From contig JAIENH010000351.1 in assembly GCA_019751475.1 (NCBI GenBank), forward strand, positions 1-8,158: a stretch of 8,158 bases of DNA, given 5' to 3'. Origin of the DNA: Cyclobacteriaceae bacterium. Lineage in GTDB: Bacteria; Bacteroidota; Bacteroidia; Cytophagales; Cyclobacteriaceae. The position numbers were made by a program, and so were the translations under genes. Below, in pieces: positions 1-6,639 of the stretch (its first letter is position 1; every line of letters begins with the position of its first letter). The notes beneath the pieces were generated by a model. It did not search any database, had not been told where the DNA came from, and saw only the letters and a list, made by a program, of their open reading frames with translations.

Positions 1-815
1 CAATCATTAATCATGTCGTCAAAAAAAATTTCTTCAGTCAATCTGATTAACGTGAGATTAGAATGCTCTTCGTGCTTGAGCAGGTTGTAACAAAGAGTAG
101 GTTGCGAGCGGTCAAATAAATGCAATGCGCTACTTAACCGTAGAAAACGATCCAACACAATGCGCATGGGATTTCTACCCGACCAGTCGCGCACCGAGAG
201 TTGTGGGTTATCATGTTGGGCTGTACGGGTACCAACCAATACTGCTTCCTCCTCGCTTCGCCAGCGATGCACACACTGACGGGAGTATTCGTTGCTGATC
301 CACTTGGATTCATAATTCTCATGCGCAATAAATCCATCCACAGTTTGTGCCCACTTCAGCACGATGTATGGGCGTTTATTCTCCACGTACGTGAAAAAGC
401 GTCTGTTCAATTCACGGCCTTGCTTTTGCAACACTCCGGTGATTACTTCTGCTCCTGATTCTCTTAATTTCTTTATACCGTTTCCAGCTACCAGCGGATT
501 TGTATCTAAATTGGCGATCACTACTTTTTTCACGCCCAATTCAATCAGTCGATCGGCACACGGTGGCGTCTTACCGTGATGCGAGCATGGCTCTAAATTG
601 ACATACACAGTAGCTTCACGAAGGGAATTTTTATCCGCCACAGCGTTAATGGCATTTATCTCGGCATGTGCTTCGCCATACTTTTTATGCCAGCCCTCAC
701 CTACTATTTTTCCATCAAGCACAATCACGCAGCCCACCAGCGGATTAGGACTCACGTGGCCTGCGCCCAATTGCGCAAGCTCCAGGGCTCGTTGCATAAA
801 AATCTCGTGCTGCAT
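1..815 (-). CDS. ribD: RibD, bifunctional riboflavin biosynthesis deaminase/reductase (3' end cut by window)
   Basis: Riboflavin pathway enzyme, cytosolic. The N-terminal domain deaminates the diaminohydroxy-phosphoribosylaminopyrimidine. The C-terminal domain reduces the ribosyl group with NADPH. The 271 visible residues read without a stop to the window edge. The deaminase domain covers about residues 1-145. Its zinc site is visible: HAE (H50, catalytic E52), then PCSHHGKTPPC giving C77 and C86. The reductase domain begins near RPYIVLKWAQTVDGFIA (148-164), with SKWIS at 170-174 and VLVGTRTAQHDNPQLSVR after it. Start: ATG at 815 gives MQHEIFMQRALELA, which lines up from residue 1 with the E. 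coli RibD N-terminus as I remember it (MQDEYYMARALKLA). Compared with about 367 residues in E. coli, roughly 90-100 are missing beyond the edge. It is divergent from prmC. No clear ribosome binding site is seen. The family call is very secure. Confidence 0.96.
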   Translation of the reverse strand, partial: MQHEIFMQRALELAQLGAGHVSPNPLVGCVIVLDGKIVGEGWHKKYGEAHAEINAINAVADKNSLREATVYVNLEPCSHHGKTPPCADRLIELGVKKVVIANLDTNPLVAGNGIKKLRESGAEVITGVLQKQGRELNRRFFTYVENKRPYIVLKWAQTVDGFIAHENYESKWISNEYSRQCVHRWRSEEEAVLVGTRTAQHDNPQLSVRDWSGRNPMRIVLDRFLRLSSALHLFDRSQPTLCYNLLKHEEHSNLTLIRLTEEIFFDDMIND

Positions 816-854
816 GGTAGAAAGATGGAACAACGAAATGTAAAATCAAAACGA

Positions 855-886
855 TTTGAATACTCCACATCTCTGTTATACCTTGA
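855..886 (+). promoter_or_regulatory. Possible Bacteroidota-type promoter for prmC
   Basis: TTTG at 855-858 is followed, after 20 nt, by TACCTTGA at 879-886. The second box resembles the Bacteroidota -7 consensus TAnnTTTG but lacks one T. The spacing suits the usual -33/-7 arrangement. Transcription would then start only a few bases before the ATG at 901, which would exclude the TTG at 856 as the start codon. The match is imperfect and short, so this is tentative. No equally good pair was found for ribD on the other strand. Confidence 0.25.
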
Positions 887-900
887 CTACACTTGAAGAT

Positions 901-1755
901 ATGACCGGCAATTCGCGCACATTGTTTAATCAGTTAGTTGGTTCTTTATCCATTTCCGAATCGATTGAGGAAAAAGAAGCAATCATCTATCTGTTGCTTG
1001 ACCATCTGGGGCTTTCGCGAACTGATGTTACGGTGGGAAAGACTATTACATACGATGAGGCAACTCTATTGACGTGGATGAAGCGGCTGAATCAGCATGA
1101 GCCTGTGCAATACATTTTAGGTGAAGCTGATTTTTACAGAAGAAAATTCTCGGTCAAACCTTCGGTATTGATACCAAGGCCTGAAACGGAATTATTGATA
1201 CAAACAGTAGTCAATCGCTTTCGCGGAAGCGAAAAGCCCATCACGATTATTGACATTGGAACCGGCAGCGGCTGCATAGCCATTACCCTTGCCCTTGAAT
1301 TGCCACAGGCAACCGTCCTGGCAACTGACATTAGCGCAGAAGCACTGACTACTGCCAAAAAAAATGCCGACCAGCTAAAGGCCAGTGTACAATTTCATTT
1401 GCATGACATTCTCACAGAACCGTTGTCATTTGGAAAGTTGGATGCTATAGTGAGCAATCCACCTTATGTGATGATGACAGAAAAAACAGCCATGAAGCAA
1501 AATGTAGTAGACTTTGAGCCGCATACAGCACTCTTTGTTCCTGATAATGATCCACTGGTATTTTATAAAGCCATCGCTACAAAGGCACATGCATGCCTGA
1601 AGCCAGGTGGATTTTTAGCTGTGGAGATCAATGAAACGTTGGGGACGCAAGTGGATACCCTCTTTCAAAAGAATGGTTTTGAAAATGGGCAAATCATTCA
1701 GGATTTAAGTGGTAAAGAAAGAATTGTAAAAACTGATGTTACGCATGAAATATAA
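901..1755 (+). CDS. prmC: PrmC, peptide chain release factor N5-glutamine methyltransferase
   Basis: SAM-dependent enzyme that methylates the glutamine of the GGQ motif in release factors RF1 and RF2, aiding translation termination; cytosolic. The 284 residues match the family length (277 in E. coli). An N-terminal helical substrate-recognition domain (about 1-85) contains EPVQYILGEADFY. The linker motif IPRPETE lies at 91-97, SAM motif I DIGTGSG at 118-124, the acidic residue after strand 2 in ATDIS at 141-145, and the catalytic NPPY at 186-189. EPHTALF follows at 206-212 and the late C-terminal strand motif GKERIV at 271-276. Start: the reading frame extends upstream to a TTG at 856, but ATG 901 fits the family length. 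It is also compatible with the possible promoter, whose predicted transcription start lies downstream of the TTG. The gene is divergent from ribD. Two hairpins follow the stop and may end the transcript. Confidence 0.95.
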   Translation: MTGNSRTLFNQLVGSLSISESIEEKEAIIYLLLDHLGLSRTDVTVGKTITYDEATLLTWMKRLNQHEPVQYILGEADFYRRKFSVKPSVLIPRPETELLIQTVVNRFRGSEKPITIIDIGTGSGCIAITLALELPQATVLATDISAEALTTAKKNADQLKASVQFHLHDILTEPLSFGKLDAIVSNPPYVMMTEKTAMKQNVVDFEPHTALFVPDNDPLVFYKAIATKAHACLKPGGFLAVEINETLGTQVDTLFQKNGFENGQIIQDLSGKERIVKTDVTHEI

Positions 1756-1773
1756 TTTGAATAAATCCTTCTT

Positions 1774-1803
1774 TGTGCCTGCGCACCGTAGTGCTATGGC
1801 ACA
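1774..1803. repeat. Interrupted hairpin just downstream of prmC
   Basis: TGTGCC (1774-1779) pairs with GGCACA (1798-1803), and inside it GCAC (1783-1786) pairs with GTGC (1791-1794) around a CGTA loop, with a 3x3 internal mismatch between. It begins 19 nt after the prmC stop. No T-run follows on either strand, so it is not a standard intrinsic terminator, though it could protect a 3' end. Its left arm, CTTTGTGCC, repeats the core of the octamer element downstream. Confidence 0.45.
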
Positions 1804-1814
1804 CAGGTGTGAAA

Positions 1815-1899
1815 CTTCGAGTCTTTGTGCCTTTGTGGCCTAAATTTGCTACCCTTCACTTTGCCACGAAGGCACAAAGACACTAAGAAATCACTAAGT
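1815..1899. repeat. Intergenic inverted repeat made of CACNAAGN octamers
   Basis: The arms 1821-1839 and 1863-1881 pair over 19 positions with one G-T wobble, around a 23-nt loop. Each arm is itself a run of 8-nt units. The left side reads CTTCGAGT, CTTTGTGC, CTTTGTGG (1815-1838). The right side reads CACGAAGG, CACAAAGA, CACTAAGA (1865-1888), then after AAT another CACTAAGT (1892-1899). The element sits between the convergent ends of prmC and the small exported-protein gene, where it could serve as a two-way terminator or 3' stabiliser. No T-run follows either arm. From memory, this CACAAAG-type sequence occurs as a dispersed intergenic repeat in many bacteria; I could not check copies here. 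Confidence 0.7.
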
Positions 1900-1924
1900 G
1901 CGTAACATCAGGTAATAAGCAATC

Positions 1925-2401
1925 CTATTTATTCCGGATAAGAAAAGAGACGTTAATAGAATTGTGATTCAAACTTCTTATACCTGTATAGTACGGGAAG
2001 GAACTCTTGTTATAAGAATATAGTCTGCTCTCGGGAACGGGTGTACTAAAAACCATATTAGAATAATCAATCATTTTTCCGCCAGAAGGGAGTATCAGTT
2101 CAAAATTACCATAAACAAGTAAGGAATCTTGTGAAGTCTGAAGTGCCTCAATTTCCTTCATGTCTGTAACAAATTGTTTCCTTAAGTTACTTTCACTAGG
2201 GTTTGAAAAAAAATCTTTCAAAAGAAGCGAATCGGCCTTAGGGTCTAATTCTACAATGTTTGAATTACTTATTAACGCAAAAAAGCAAGACTGCCGCTTA
2301 AGAGAGTGATGATAATATTTTGAGGTTTTGGAAGCGATCTGACCTAAGCATACACTCAAACTAAAGTTGACCAGCGATAAGACCAAGATACCCTTCTTCA
2401 T
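1925..2401 (-). CDS. Predicted exported protein of unknown function, downstream of the thiamin-type receptor
   Basis: I do not recognise this 158-residue protein. It starts at ATG 2401 with a signal peptide: MKKG, then a hydrophobic stretch to about residue 20 (ILVLSLVNFSLSVCLG), with likely cleavage near LG-Q21. A lipobox at C18 is not convincing, because V precedes the Cys. After export it would be periplasmic or surface-located. The mature part is polar, with a probable helical section (about 50-95, LLLKDFFSNP to DMKEIEALQ) and a strand-rich C-terminal half (YGNFELILPSGG, YYTGIRSL, INVSFLI). No repeat or catalytic motif stands out. The start lies 34 nt after the receptor stop on the same strand, so cotranscription is likely. 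AGGAAT just before the ATG may be a weak ribosome binding site. GC is about 34% in five 60-base lines I counted, against roughly 49% in four receptor lines, which hints at separate ancestry. Confidence 0.7.
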   Translation of the reverse strand: MKKGILVLSLVNFSLSVCLGQIASKTSKYYHHSLKRQSCFFALISNSNIVELDPKADSLLLKDFFSNPSESNLRKQFVTDMKEIEALQTSQDSLLVYGNFELILPSGGKMIDYSNMVFSTPVPESRLYSYNKSSFPYYTGIRSLNHNSINVSFLIRNK

Positions 2402-2435
2402 ATTCCTAAAAATAACAAATGTGAAGCAAAAAATG

Positions 2436-4787
2436 TTAGAACTTGACTGTCGCCATCATCAAAAAGTTTCTGCCAGCTTGTGGATAGTAATAGGTTGTGC
2501 CATCGAACACATACCCATTCGATGAATAGCGCACATCGGCCAGGTTGTTAATCAAAAGACCAAAACCCAATTCTTTTAAACCCTTTACCGGCATTTGGTA
2601 GTTTAGCCGCAGATCGTTAAGAAAATAATCATCCAGGGTAAGGGCTTCACTTTGTGTGTTGTCCAAATACTGCTTACCAACATACTTGCCCAGCCAAGTA
2701 AGTTGAACGTTTTGAAGCGGTTGCCACGTAAGCTGACTGCCCGCAATCAATGATGGGGACAAAATAATCGTTGTGTTTCGTGTGGTGGTTGTATTGTTTT
2801 CCGTGACAACGAAATCTTTATTCTTATTTACACTCCATGTTGCGTTGGCATTCCATTGCCATTGATTGGAAAGTCGCAGTGAGCTGGATAACTCAATGCC
2901 CGTACGATAGCTTTTCCCAACGTTCGCACGGATGGGAAATCCCGCATTATCAAGCTGGCCCGTCAGGACCAGTTGGTCGGTGTAATTCATTAAGTAGTAA
3001 TTTACTTCCGCGGCCCATCGCGATGTAGTCTTTCGAAAACCCGCTTCAAAATTTCCTAATCGCTCAGGCCGCGGCTTGACATCACCATCCAGGTAGTCAG
3101 AACGATTTGGCTCACGATGAGCTACCGCATACGATGCATACAATGTGGCCTTGTCAGAAAGTAAATAGCTCACGCCAGCTTTGGGATTGAAAAAACGAAA
3201 GTTGTCCCGCACGTCATACGGAGTCTGGTCATTGCGAGTGCCGTCTGTGCGGTAATCAACCGCACGGAACTGTACGTCAACAAATGAATTCAGCCTTGGA
3301 GAAAGGTCAAAATTCCATTTCACAAACGTATTAAAATCATTTTTCTGTGCACGTCCATCGTAATAGACGTGACGCGTTGGCACTTCACCGGCATATTGCA
3401 TCCAGATCACCTCACCGAAATGACGAGCATGGGCATATTGATTGTAGCCTCCACCAATGATCAGATCCGTTTTTCCTTTCGAATAGTTGAATGAGTATGT
3501 ACCACCATAAAAATGATTGTCGAGCCACCTGCGAACAATCACGTCACTTGAAGTAAGCGTAGTGTCTTTCAATACAATGTCCTGCAGGCCAAGGCTGCTA
3601 AAGGGCTGTGCCTGGTTATACTCTTCATAAAACCCGCGACCATACGTATAATGAAGTGACGCATTTGCATTCCAATACTTACCAATCTGCTGCGAAGCAT
3701 GGAGTTGGTAATGGTCTTGGCGATAATCGTCCACCTGGTTGTCGTAATAGCGAGAGATTTCTCCATCAGCACCATAGATGGCGCCTGCAAAATTCTTCCT
3801 GCGATTGGTGCGGAGTGTTTCACCGTCAACACCATACCATGATTGATAAGTTTTCTCGCGACCCCCAAATGTGATGGCTTTTATCACTGTCTTCTTTCCG
3901 TAATATCCTCCGCTGATGTAATACGATGCGAGGTCAGAGGCTGCACGCTCCACATATCCATCGGAGGTAATTTTAGATGCCCGTGCATCAAATGCCCACC
4001 GGTTGTTGATCAGGCCGGTTCCTGTTTTGAGTGTGTAACGTTTTGTATTAAACGAACCGAAGGCCGTCATCATTTCGGTGTAAGGCTCTGCTTGCAGCGA
4101 ATTGGTTTGCAGGTTGACACTGGCGCCAAAAGCCCCAGCCCCGTTTGTGGATGTGCCAACGCCCCGCTGCACTTGCACACTCTGTGTGGACGAAGCAATG
4201 TCAGGGATATTGACCCAAAATGTGCCCTGCGACTCGCTATCGTTGTATGGAATACCGTTGATAGTGACATTCACTCGGGTGGCATCGCTTCCGCGAATGC
4301 GAATGCCGGTGTAGCCGATGCCCGCACCTGCATCGGAGGTGGTGACTACCGAAGGCGTCCAGTTGAGGAGCAGTGGCAAGTCCTGACCAAAGTTCTGTTT
4401 CTGAATTGCCAAGCGGCCAACGTTGGTAAATGTGGTGGGTGTTTTTTCATTGGCGCGGGTAGCCATAATTACTACTTCATCGGTAAGGGTGGAGGCCTCC
4501 TCCAATTCCATTTCTACGGAAGTGGAACCAGACACTTGAATGATTTCCTTCTCTTCAGCATAGCCCAGAAATTTCACGGCAAGCGTGTGCTCTCCTCCTG
4601 CTACTTTGTCAAGTCTAAACCAACCGAAGTCATCCGTCACGGAAGAAGTTTTTCCGTCTAACTGAATAGTAGCACCCGGCAGGGCACGCTTTGTTTTCGC
4701 ATCACGCACCGTGCCGGTTACAGAGAATTGCGCTGAGGTCACGTGCGAAAGTCCGGCCATCACTGCGATAAGAAAAATAGTTTTCAT
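2436..4787 (-). CDS. TonB-dependent outer-membrane receptor, probably for thiamin (TPP-riboswitch controlled)
   Basis: Outer-membrane active transporter energised by TonB-ExbBD. From ATG 4787 it has 783 residues. The signal peptide is MKTIFLIAVMAGLSHVTSA, cut before Q20. A carboxypeptidase-regulatory-like beta-sandwich follows at 22-95 (VTGTVRDAKTKRALPGATI, GYAEEKEI). Next come a TonB-box-like stretch DEVVIMATR (103-111) and the plug domain, about 115-228, with GIRIRGSDATRVNVTINGIP and the plug-end motif VQVQRGVGTSTNGAGAFGASV. The beta-barrel fills the rest and ends in aromatic Phe (MMATVKF). An in-frame ATG at 4892 would add 35 residues, but it lies inside the riboswitch aptamer, so it is rejected. 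Thiamin specificity is inferred from the riboswitch, not from the protein. Such receptors under TPP riboswitches are known in Bacteroidota (OMR1/OMthi type). No SusD-like partner or inner-membrane PnuT is adjacent. Confidence 0.93.
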   Translation of the reverse strand: MKTIFLIAVMAGLSHVTSAQFSVTGTVRDAKTKRALPGATIQLDGKTSSVTDDFGWFRLDKVAGGEHTLAVKFLGYAEEKEIIQVSGSTSVEMELEEASTLTDEVVIMATRANEKTPTTFTNVGRLAIQKQNFGQDLPLLLNWTPSVVTTSDAGAGIGYTGIRIRGSDATRVNVTINGIPYNDSESQGTFWVNIPDIASSTQSVQVQRGVGTSTNGAGAFGASVNLQTNSLQAEPYTEMMTAFGSFNTKRYTLKTGTGLINNRWAFDARASKITSDGYVERAASDLASYYISGGYYGKKTVIKAITFGGREKTYQSWYGVDGETLRTNRRKNFAGAIYGADGEISRYYDNQVDDYRQDHYQLHASQQIGKYWNANASLHYTYGRGFYEEYNQAQPFSSLGLQDIVLKDTTLTSSDVIVRRWLDNHFYGGTYSFNYSKGKTDLIIGGGYNQYAHARHFGEVIWMQYAGEVPTRHVYYDGRAQKNDFNTFVKWNFDLSPRLNSFVDVQFRAVDYRTDGTRNDQTPYDVRDNFRFFNPKAGVSYLLSDKATLYASYAVAHREPNRSDYLDGDVKPRPERLGNFEAGFRKTTSRWAAEVNYYLMNYTDQLVLTGQLDNAGFPIRANVGKSYRTGIELSSSLRLSNQWQWNANATWSVNKNKDFVVTENNTTTTRNTTIILSPSLIAGSQLTWQPLQNVQLTWLGKYVGKQYLDNTQSEALTLDDYFLNDLRLNYQMPVKGLKELGFGLLINNLADVRYSSNGYVFDGTTYYYPQAGRNFLMMATVKF

Positions 4788-4848
4788 GTTACGTGCGATT
4801 TTTGTTAACCGCAGGCACACAAGGGGAATGTACTTGCTATTGCTACTT

Positions 4849-4870
4849 CTGATCGTCACATGACGATCAG
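4849..4870 (-). promoter_or_regulatory. Perfect hairpin in the riboswitch expression platform
   Basis: CTGATCGTCA and TGACGATCAG are perfect 10-nt inverted arms with two bases between, foldable as a 9-bp stem with an ATGT loop. It lies directly downstream of the aptamer's conserved GAAGGGA segment and 61 nt before the receptor ATG. No T-run follows on the minus strand, so it is not a classical attenuator. Translational control or a Bacteroidota-specific mechanism is possible. A second weak pairing (GTGC with GCAC) encloses the AT-rich stretch just before the ATG. Confidence 0.55.
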
Positions 4871-4872
4871 CA

Positions 4873-4959
4873 TTACCTCCCTTCGACCGCATTACCGGTA
4901 TCAGGTTCTATGGGTATGATCTCAGCCCGTTGTTTTAAGGCACCCCTTACTGGCGGTAA
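4873..4959 (-). promoter_or_regulatory. TPP (thiamin pyrophosphate) riboswitch aptamer, THI element
   Basis: Senses thiamin pyrophosphate in the leader of the TonB receptor transcript. The conserved blocks appear in the right order on the minus strand. GGGGTGCC is at 4946-4939, CTGAGAT at 4925-4919, and ACCC at 4915-4912, able to pair with GGGT as P2. GAACCTGAT follows at 4908-4900, then the P5 stem ACCG/CGGT around GTAATG (about 4899-4887), and GAAGGGA at 4884-4878. The outer P1 helix is less clear. TTACC (4959-4955) pairs with GGTAA (4877-4873), but this leaves eight extra bases before GGGG; CAGTA with TGCTG is an alternative. P3 is very short. With TPP bound, expression of the downstream genes should fall. 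The aptamer call is secure, the exact ends are not. Confidence 0.93.
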
Positions 4960-4965
4960 AGATAG

Positions 4966-4984
4966 AAAAAATTCTCGTTGAGAA
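4966..4984 (-). terminator. Weak candidate terminator after glycyl-tRNA synthetase
   Basis: On the minus strand TTCTC (4984-4980), loop AAC, GAGAA (4976-4972) is followed by six T (4971-4966). The stem is only 5 bp and AT-rich, so it is weak. It lies about 85 nt after the glyQS stop and just before the riboswitch, where a transcript end would be expected if the receptor has its own promoter. TATCTTTA (4964-4957) next to it resembles a TAnnTTTG -7 box for the riboswitch transcript, but no -33 TTTG lies at the right distance. Confidence 0.3.
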
Positions 4985-4993
4985 ATTTCTTAT

Positions 4994-5038
4994 CCCGCTG
5001 ATACCGCAGATTAATAAATTCACGCTGATTTGCGCAGA
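4994..5038. repeat. Intergenic element with two CGCTGAT..GCAGA units
   Basis: Two imperfect direct units, CGCTGATACCGCAGA (4996-5010) and CGCTGATTTGCGCAGA (5023-5038), lie 27 nt apart and are joined by an AT-rich spacer. Near-palindromes flank the element: AGAAATTTCT at 4981-4990 and CAGAAA-A-TTTCTG at 5035-5047. Read on the minus strand it has the AATCTGCG/AATCAGCG pattern that I recall as a common dispersed intergenic repeat. It fills most of the gap between glyQS and the riboswitch. No coding potential is seen. Confidence 0.55.
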
Positions 5039-5068
5039 AAATTTCTGATTCAATTTCTAGTGCGATCC

Positions 5069-6613
5069 CTACAATTTCTTAAGTATTGCGGTGAGCGAGC
5101 ACGATTCTCGCAGTGTGCCCTTCAGTGAGGCAGCTGAAACTCGCTCCTGCTTCATGGTATCGCGGTGACGAATGGTGACGGTGTCGTCTTGCAAAGTCTG
5201 ATGGTCAATTGTGATGCAGTAAGGCGTACCAATGGCGTCCATTCTGCGATATCGTTTTCCAATCGTGTCTTTGTCCTCGTAGTAGCAGCGCAGGTCAAAC
5301 CTTAAGTCGTTCATGATAGCTTCTGCCTTTTCCGGCAAGCCATCTTTTTTCACGAGCGGCAGAATAGCCACTTTGTTGGGCGCCAGCGCTGGCGGCAATG
5401 CAAGCACTACGCGATCATTATCATCTCCGAGCTTCTCTTCGCGGTAAGAATTTGATAGCGTAGCCAAAAACATGCGATCAAGTCCGATGGAGGTTTCAAT
5501 CACGTACGGAATATAGCTCTGATTGTCTTCAGGGTCGAAATACTGAAGTTTCTTTCCAGAGAATTTCTCGTGACTCTTCAGGTCGAAGTCCGTGCGCGAA
5601 TGAATGCCTTCCAATTCTTTGAAGCCCATTGGAAAATTAAACTGAATGTCACACGCAGCATTTGCATAGTGCGCCAGGTTCAAATGGTTATGAAAGCGAT
5701 AGTTCTCAGTGCCAAAGCCGAGAGCCTGGTGCCACTTCATACGTTTCTCTTTCCAGAACTCATACCATTTCATCTCCTCTCCCGGCTTCACAAAAAATTG
5801 CATTTCCATCTGCTCAAATTCGCGCATGCGGAAAATGAATTGGCGCGCCACGATCTCATTGCGGAAAGCCTTGCCAATCTGAGCGATACCAAACGGCACT
5901 TTCATCCGGCCAGTTTTCTGCACGTTGAGAAAATTGACGAAAATTCCCTGGGCTGTTTCTGGTCGTAAATAGATTTTGTTAGCATCTTCAGCGATGGATC
6001 CCATCTCGGTGGAAAACATCAGGTTGAACTGACGTACATCCGTCCAGTTTTTGGTGCCGGAAATAGGATCTGCTATTTCCAAGTCAAGCACCAGTTGCTT
6101 CATAGCTACCATGTCATTGTTAGCCATGGCGTCCTTCAAGCGCGCATTCGTTTCATCAATCTTCTTTTGATATTCCAGCACTCGCGCATTGGTAGAAGCG
6201 AACATAGCCTTGTCGAACGAGTCACCAAAACGCTTAGCCGCCTTCTCTATTTCCTTCTCAATTTTTTCCTTCATTTTATCCACTGCATCCTCCACCAGCA
6301 CATCTGCGCGGTATCGCTTCTTCGAGTCTTTGTTGTCAATCATCGGGTCATTAAATGCGTCCACGTGCCCAGAGGCCTTCCAGATAGTGGGGTGCATAAA
6401 AATGGCTGAATCAATGCCCACGATGTTTTCGTGCAGACGGGTCATAAACTGCCACCAATATTCTTTGATGTTGTTCTTTAACTCTACACCATTCTGACCG
6501 TAGTCATACACAGCCCCGAGCCCGTCATAAATCTCGCTGGATGGGAAAATAAATCCGTACTCTTTTGCGTGGGAAACGACTTTTTTAAGAAGATTTTCGT
6601 CTTGTTGTGCCAT
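5069..6613 (-). CDS. glyQS: Glycyl-tRNA synthetase, single-chain (homodimeric) type
   Basis: Class II aminoacyl-tRNA synthetase that charges tRNA-Gly with glycine using ATP in the cytosol; essential. The 514 residues are usual for this alpha2 type and unlike the two-subunit GlyQ/GlyS form. The N-terminal signature GFIFPSSEIYDGLGAVYDYG spans 20-39. YLRPETAQGIFVNF (215-228) precedes motif 2, FRNEI then FRMREFEQMEMQFF (250-274). Motif 3 GLDR is at 377-380. The anticodon-binding domain begins near LPPALAPNKVAILPL (406-420) and includes DDTVTIRHRDTMKQERV (476-492). A charged helical insertion lies at about 105-175 (EKIEKEIEKAAKRFG). Start ATG 6613 gives MAQQDENLLKKVV; the upstream sequence supports it with a perfect -7 box. 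The stop is TAG at 5069-5071. It follows a histidine kinase gene on the same strand after 55 nt, but probably has its own promoter. Confidence 0.97.
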   Translation of the reverse strand: MAQQDENLLKKVVSHAKEYGFIFPSSEIYDGLGAVYDYGQNGVELKNNIKEYWWQFMTRLHENIVGIDSAIFMHPTIWKASGHVDAFNDPMIDNKDSKKRYRADVLVEDAVDKMKEKIEKEIEKAAKRFGDSFDKAMFASTNARVLEYQKKIDETNARLKDAMANNDMVAMKQLVLDLEIADPISGTKNWTDVRQFNLMFSTEMGSIAEDANKIYLRPETAQGIFVNFLNVQKTGRMKVPFGIAQIGKAFRNEIVARQFIFRMREFEQMEMQFFVKPGEEMKWYEFWKEKRMKWHQALGFGTENYRFHNHLNLAHYANAACDIQFNFPMGFKELEGIHSRTDFDLKSHEKFSGKKLQYFDPEDNQSYIPYVIETSIGLDRMFLATLSNSYREEKLGDDNDRVVLALPPALAPNKVAILPLVKKDGLPEKAEAIMNDLRFDLRCYYEDKDTIGKRYRRMDAIGTPYCITIDHQTLQDDTVTIRHRDTMKQERVSAASLKGTLRESCSLTAILKKL

Positions 6614-6620
6614 AGGGGTG

Positions 6621-6628
6621 CAAATATA
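6621..6628 (-). promoter_or_regulatory. Bacteroidota -7 promoter box of glyQS
   Basis: TATATTTG on the minus strand is an exact match to TAnnTTTG. It ends 7 nt before the ATG at 6613, so the transcript would have almost no 5' leader. No TTG or TTTG lies at the usual -33 distance; only a T-rich stretch is there. An exact match to six fixed bases can arise by chance in AT-rich DNA. Confidence 0.45.
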
Positions 6629-6639
6629 AATGAGGAATG

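Noticed and set aside
134..843. Several 67-85 codon open frames across the first 840 bases
   Set aside because: All overlap the ribD reading frame, whose motifs and unbroken translation are convincing. They are out-of-frame or antisense by-products.
856..900. TTG start for prmC giving 15 more residues
   Set aside because: ATG 901 gives the family's normal length, and a possible promoter box lies downstream of the TTG.
1815..1899. CRISPR-like or transposon-end interpretation of the octamer repeat
   Set aside because: The units are contiguous 8-mers without spacers, and no transposase or target duplication is visible.
1925..2401. Lipoprotein call for the small exported protein (Cys18)
   Set aside because: The residue before Cys is Val, and the context does not fit a lipobox. 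Ordinary signal peptidase cleavage after LG is more plausible.
3843..4661. 272-codon open frame on the plus strand, antisense to the TonB receptor
   Set aside because: It is rich in Cys and His with no domain pattern, and it mirrors a clearly real receptor gene on the other strand. It is a shadow frame.
5570..6497. Plus-strand open frames of 102-132 codons over the synthetase gene
   Set aside because: Antisense to conserved glycyl-tRNA synthetase motifs, with no recognisable protein features.
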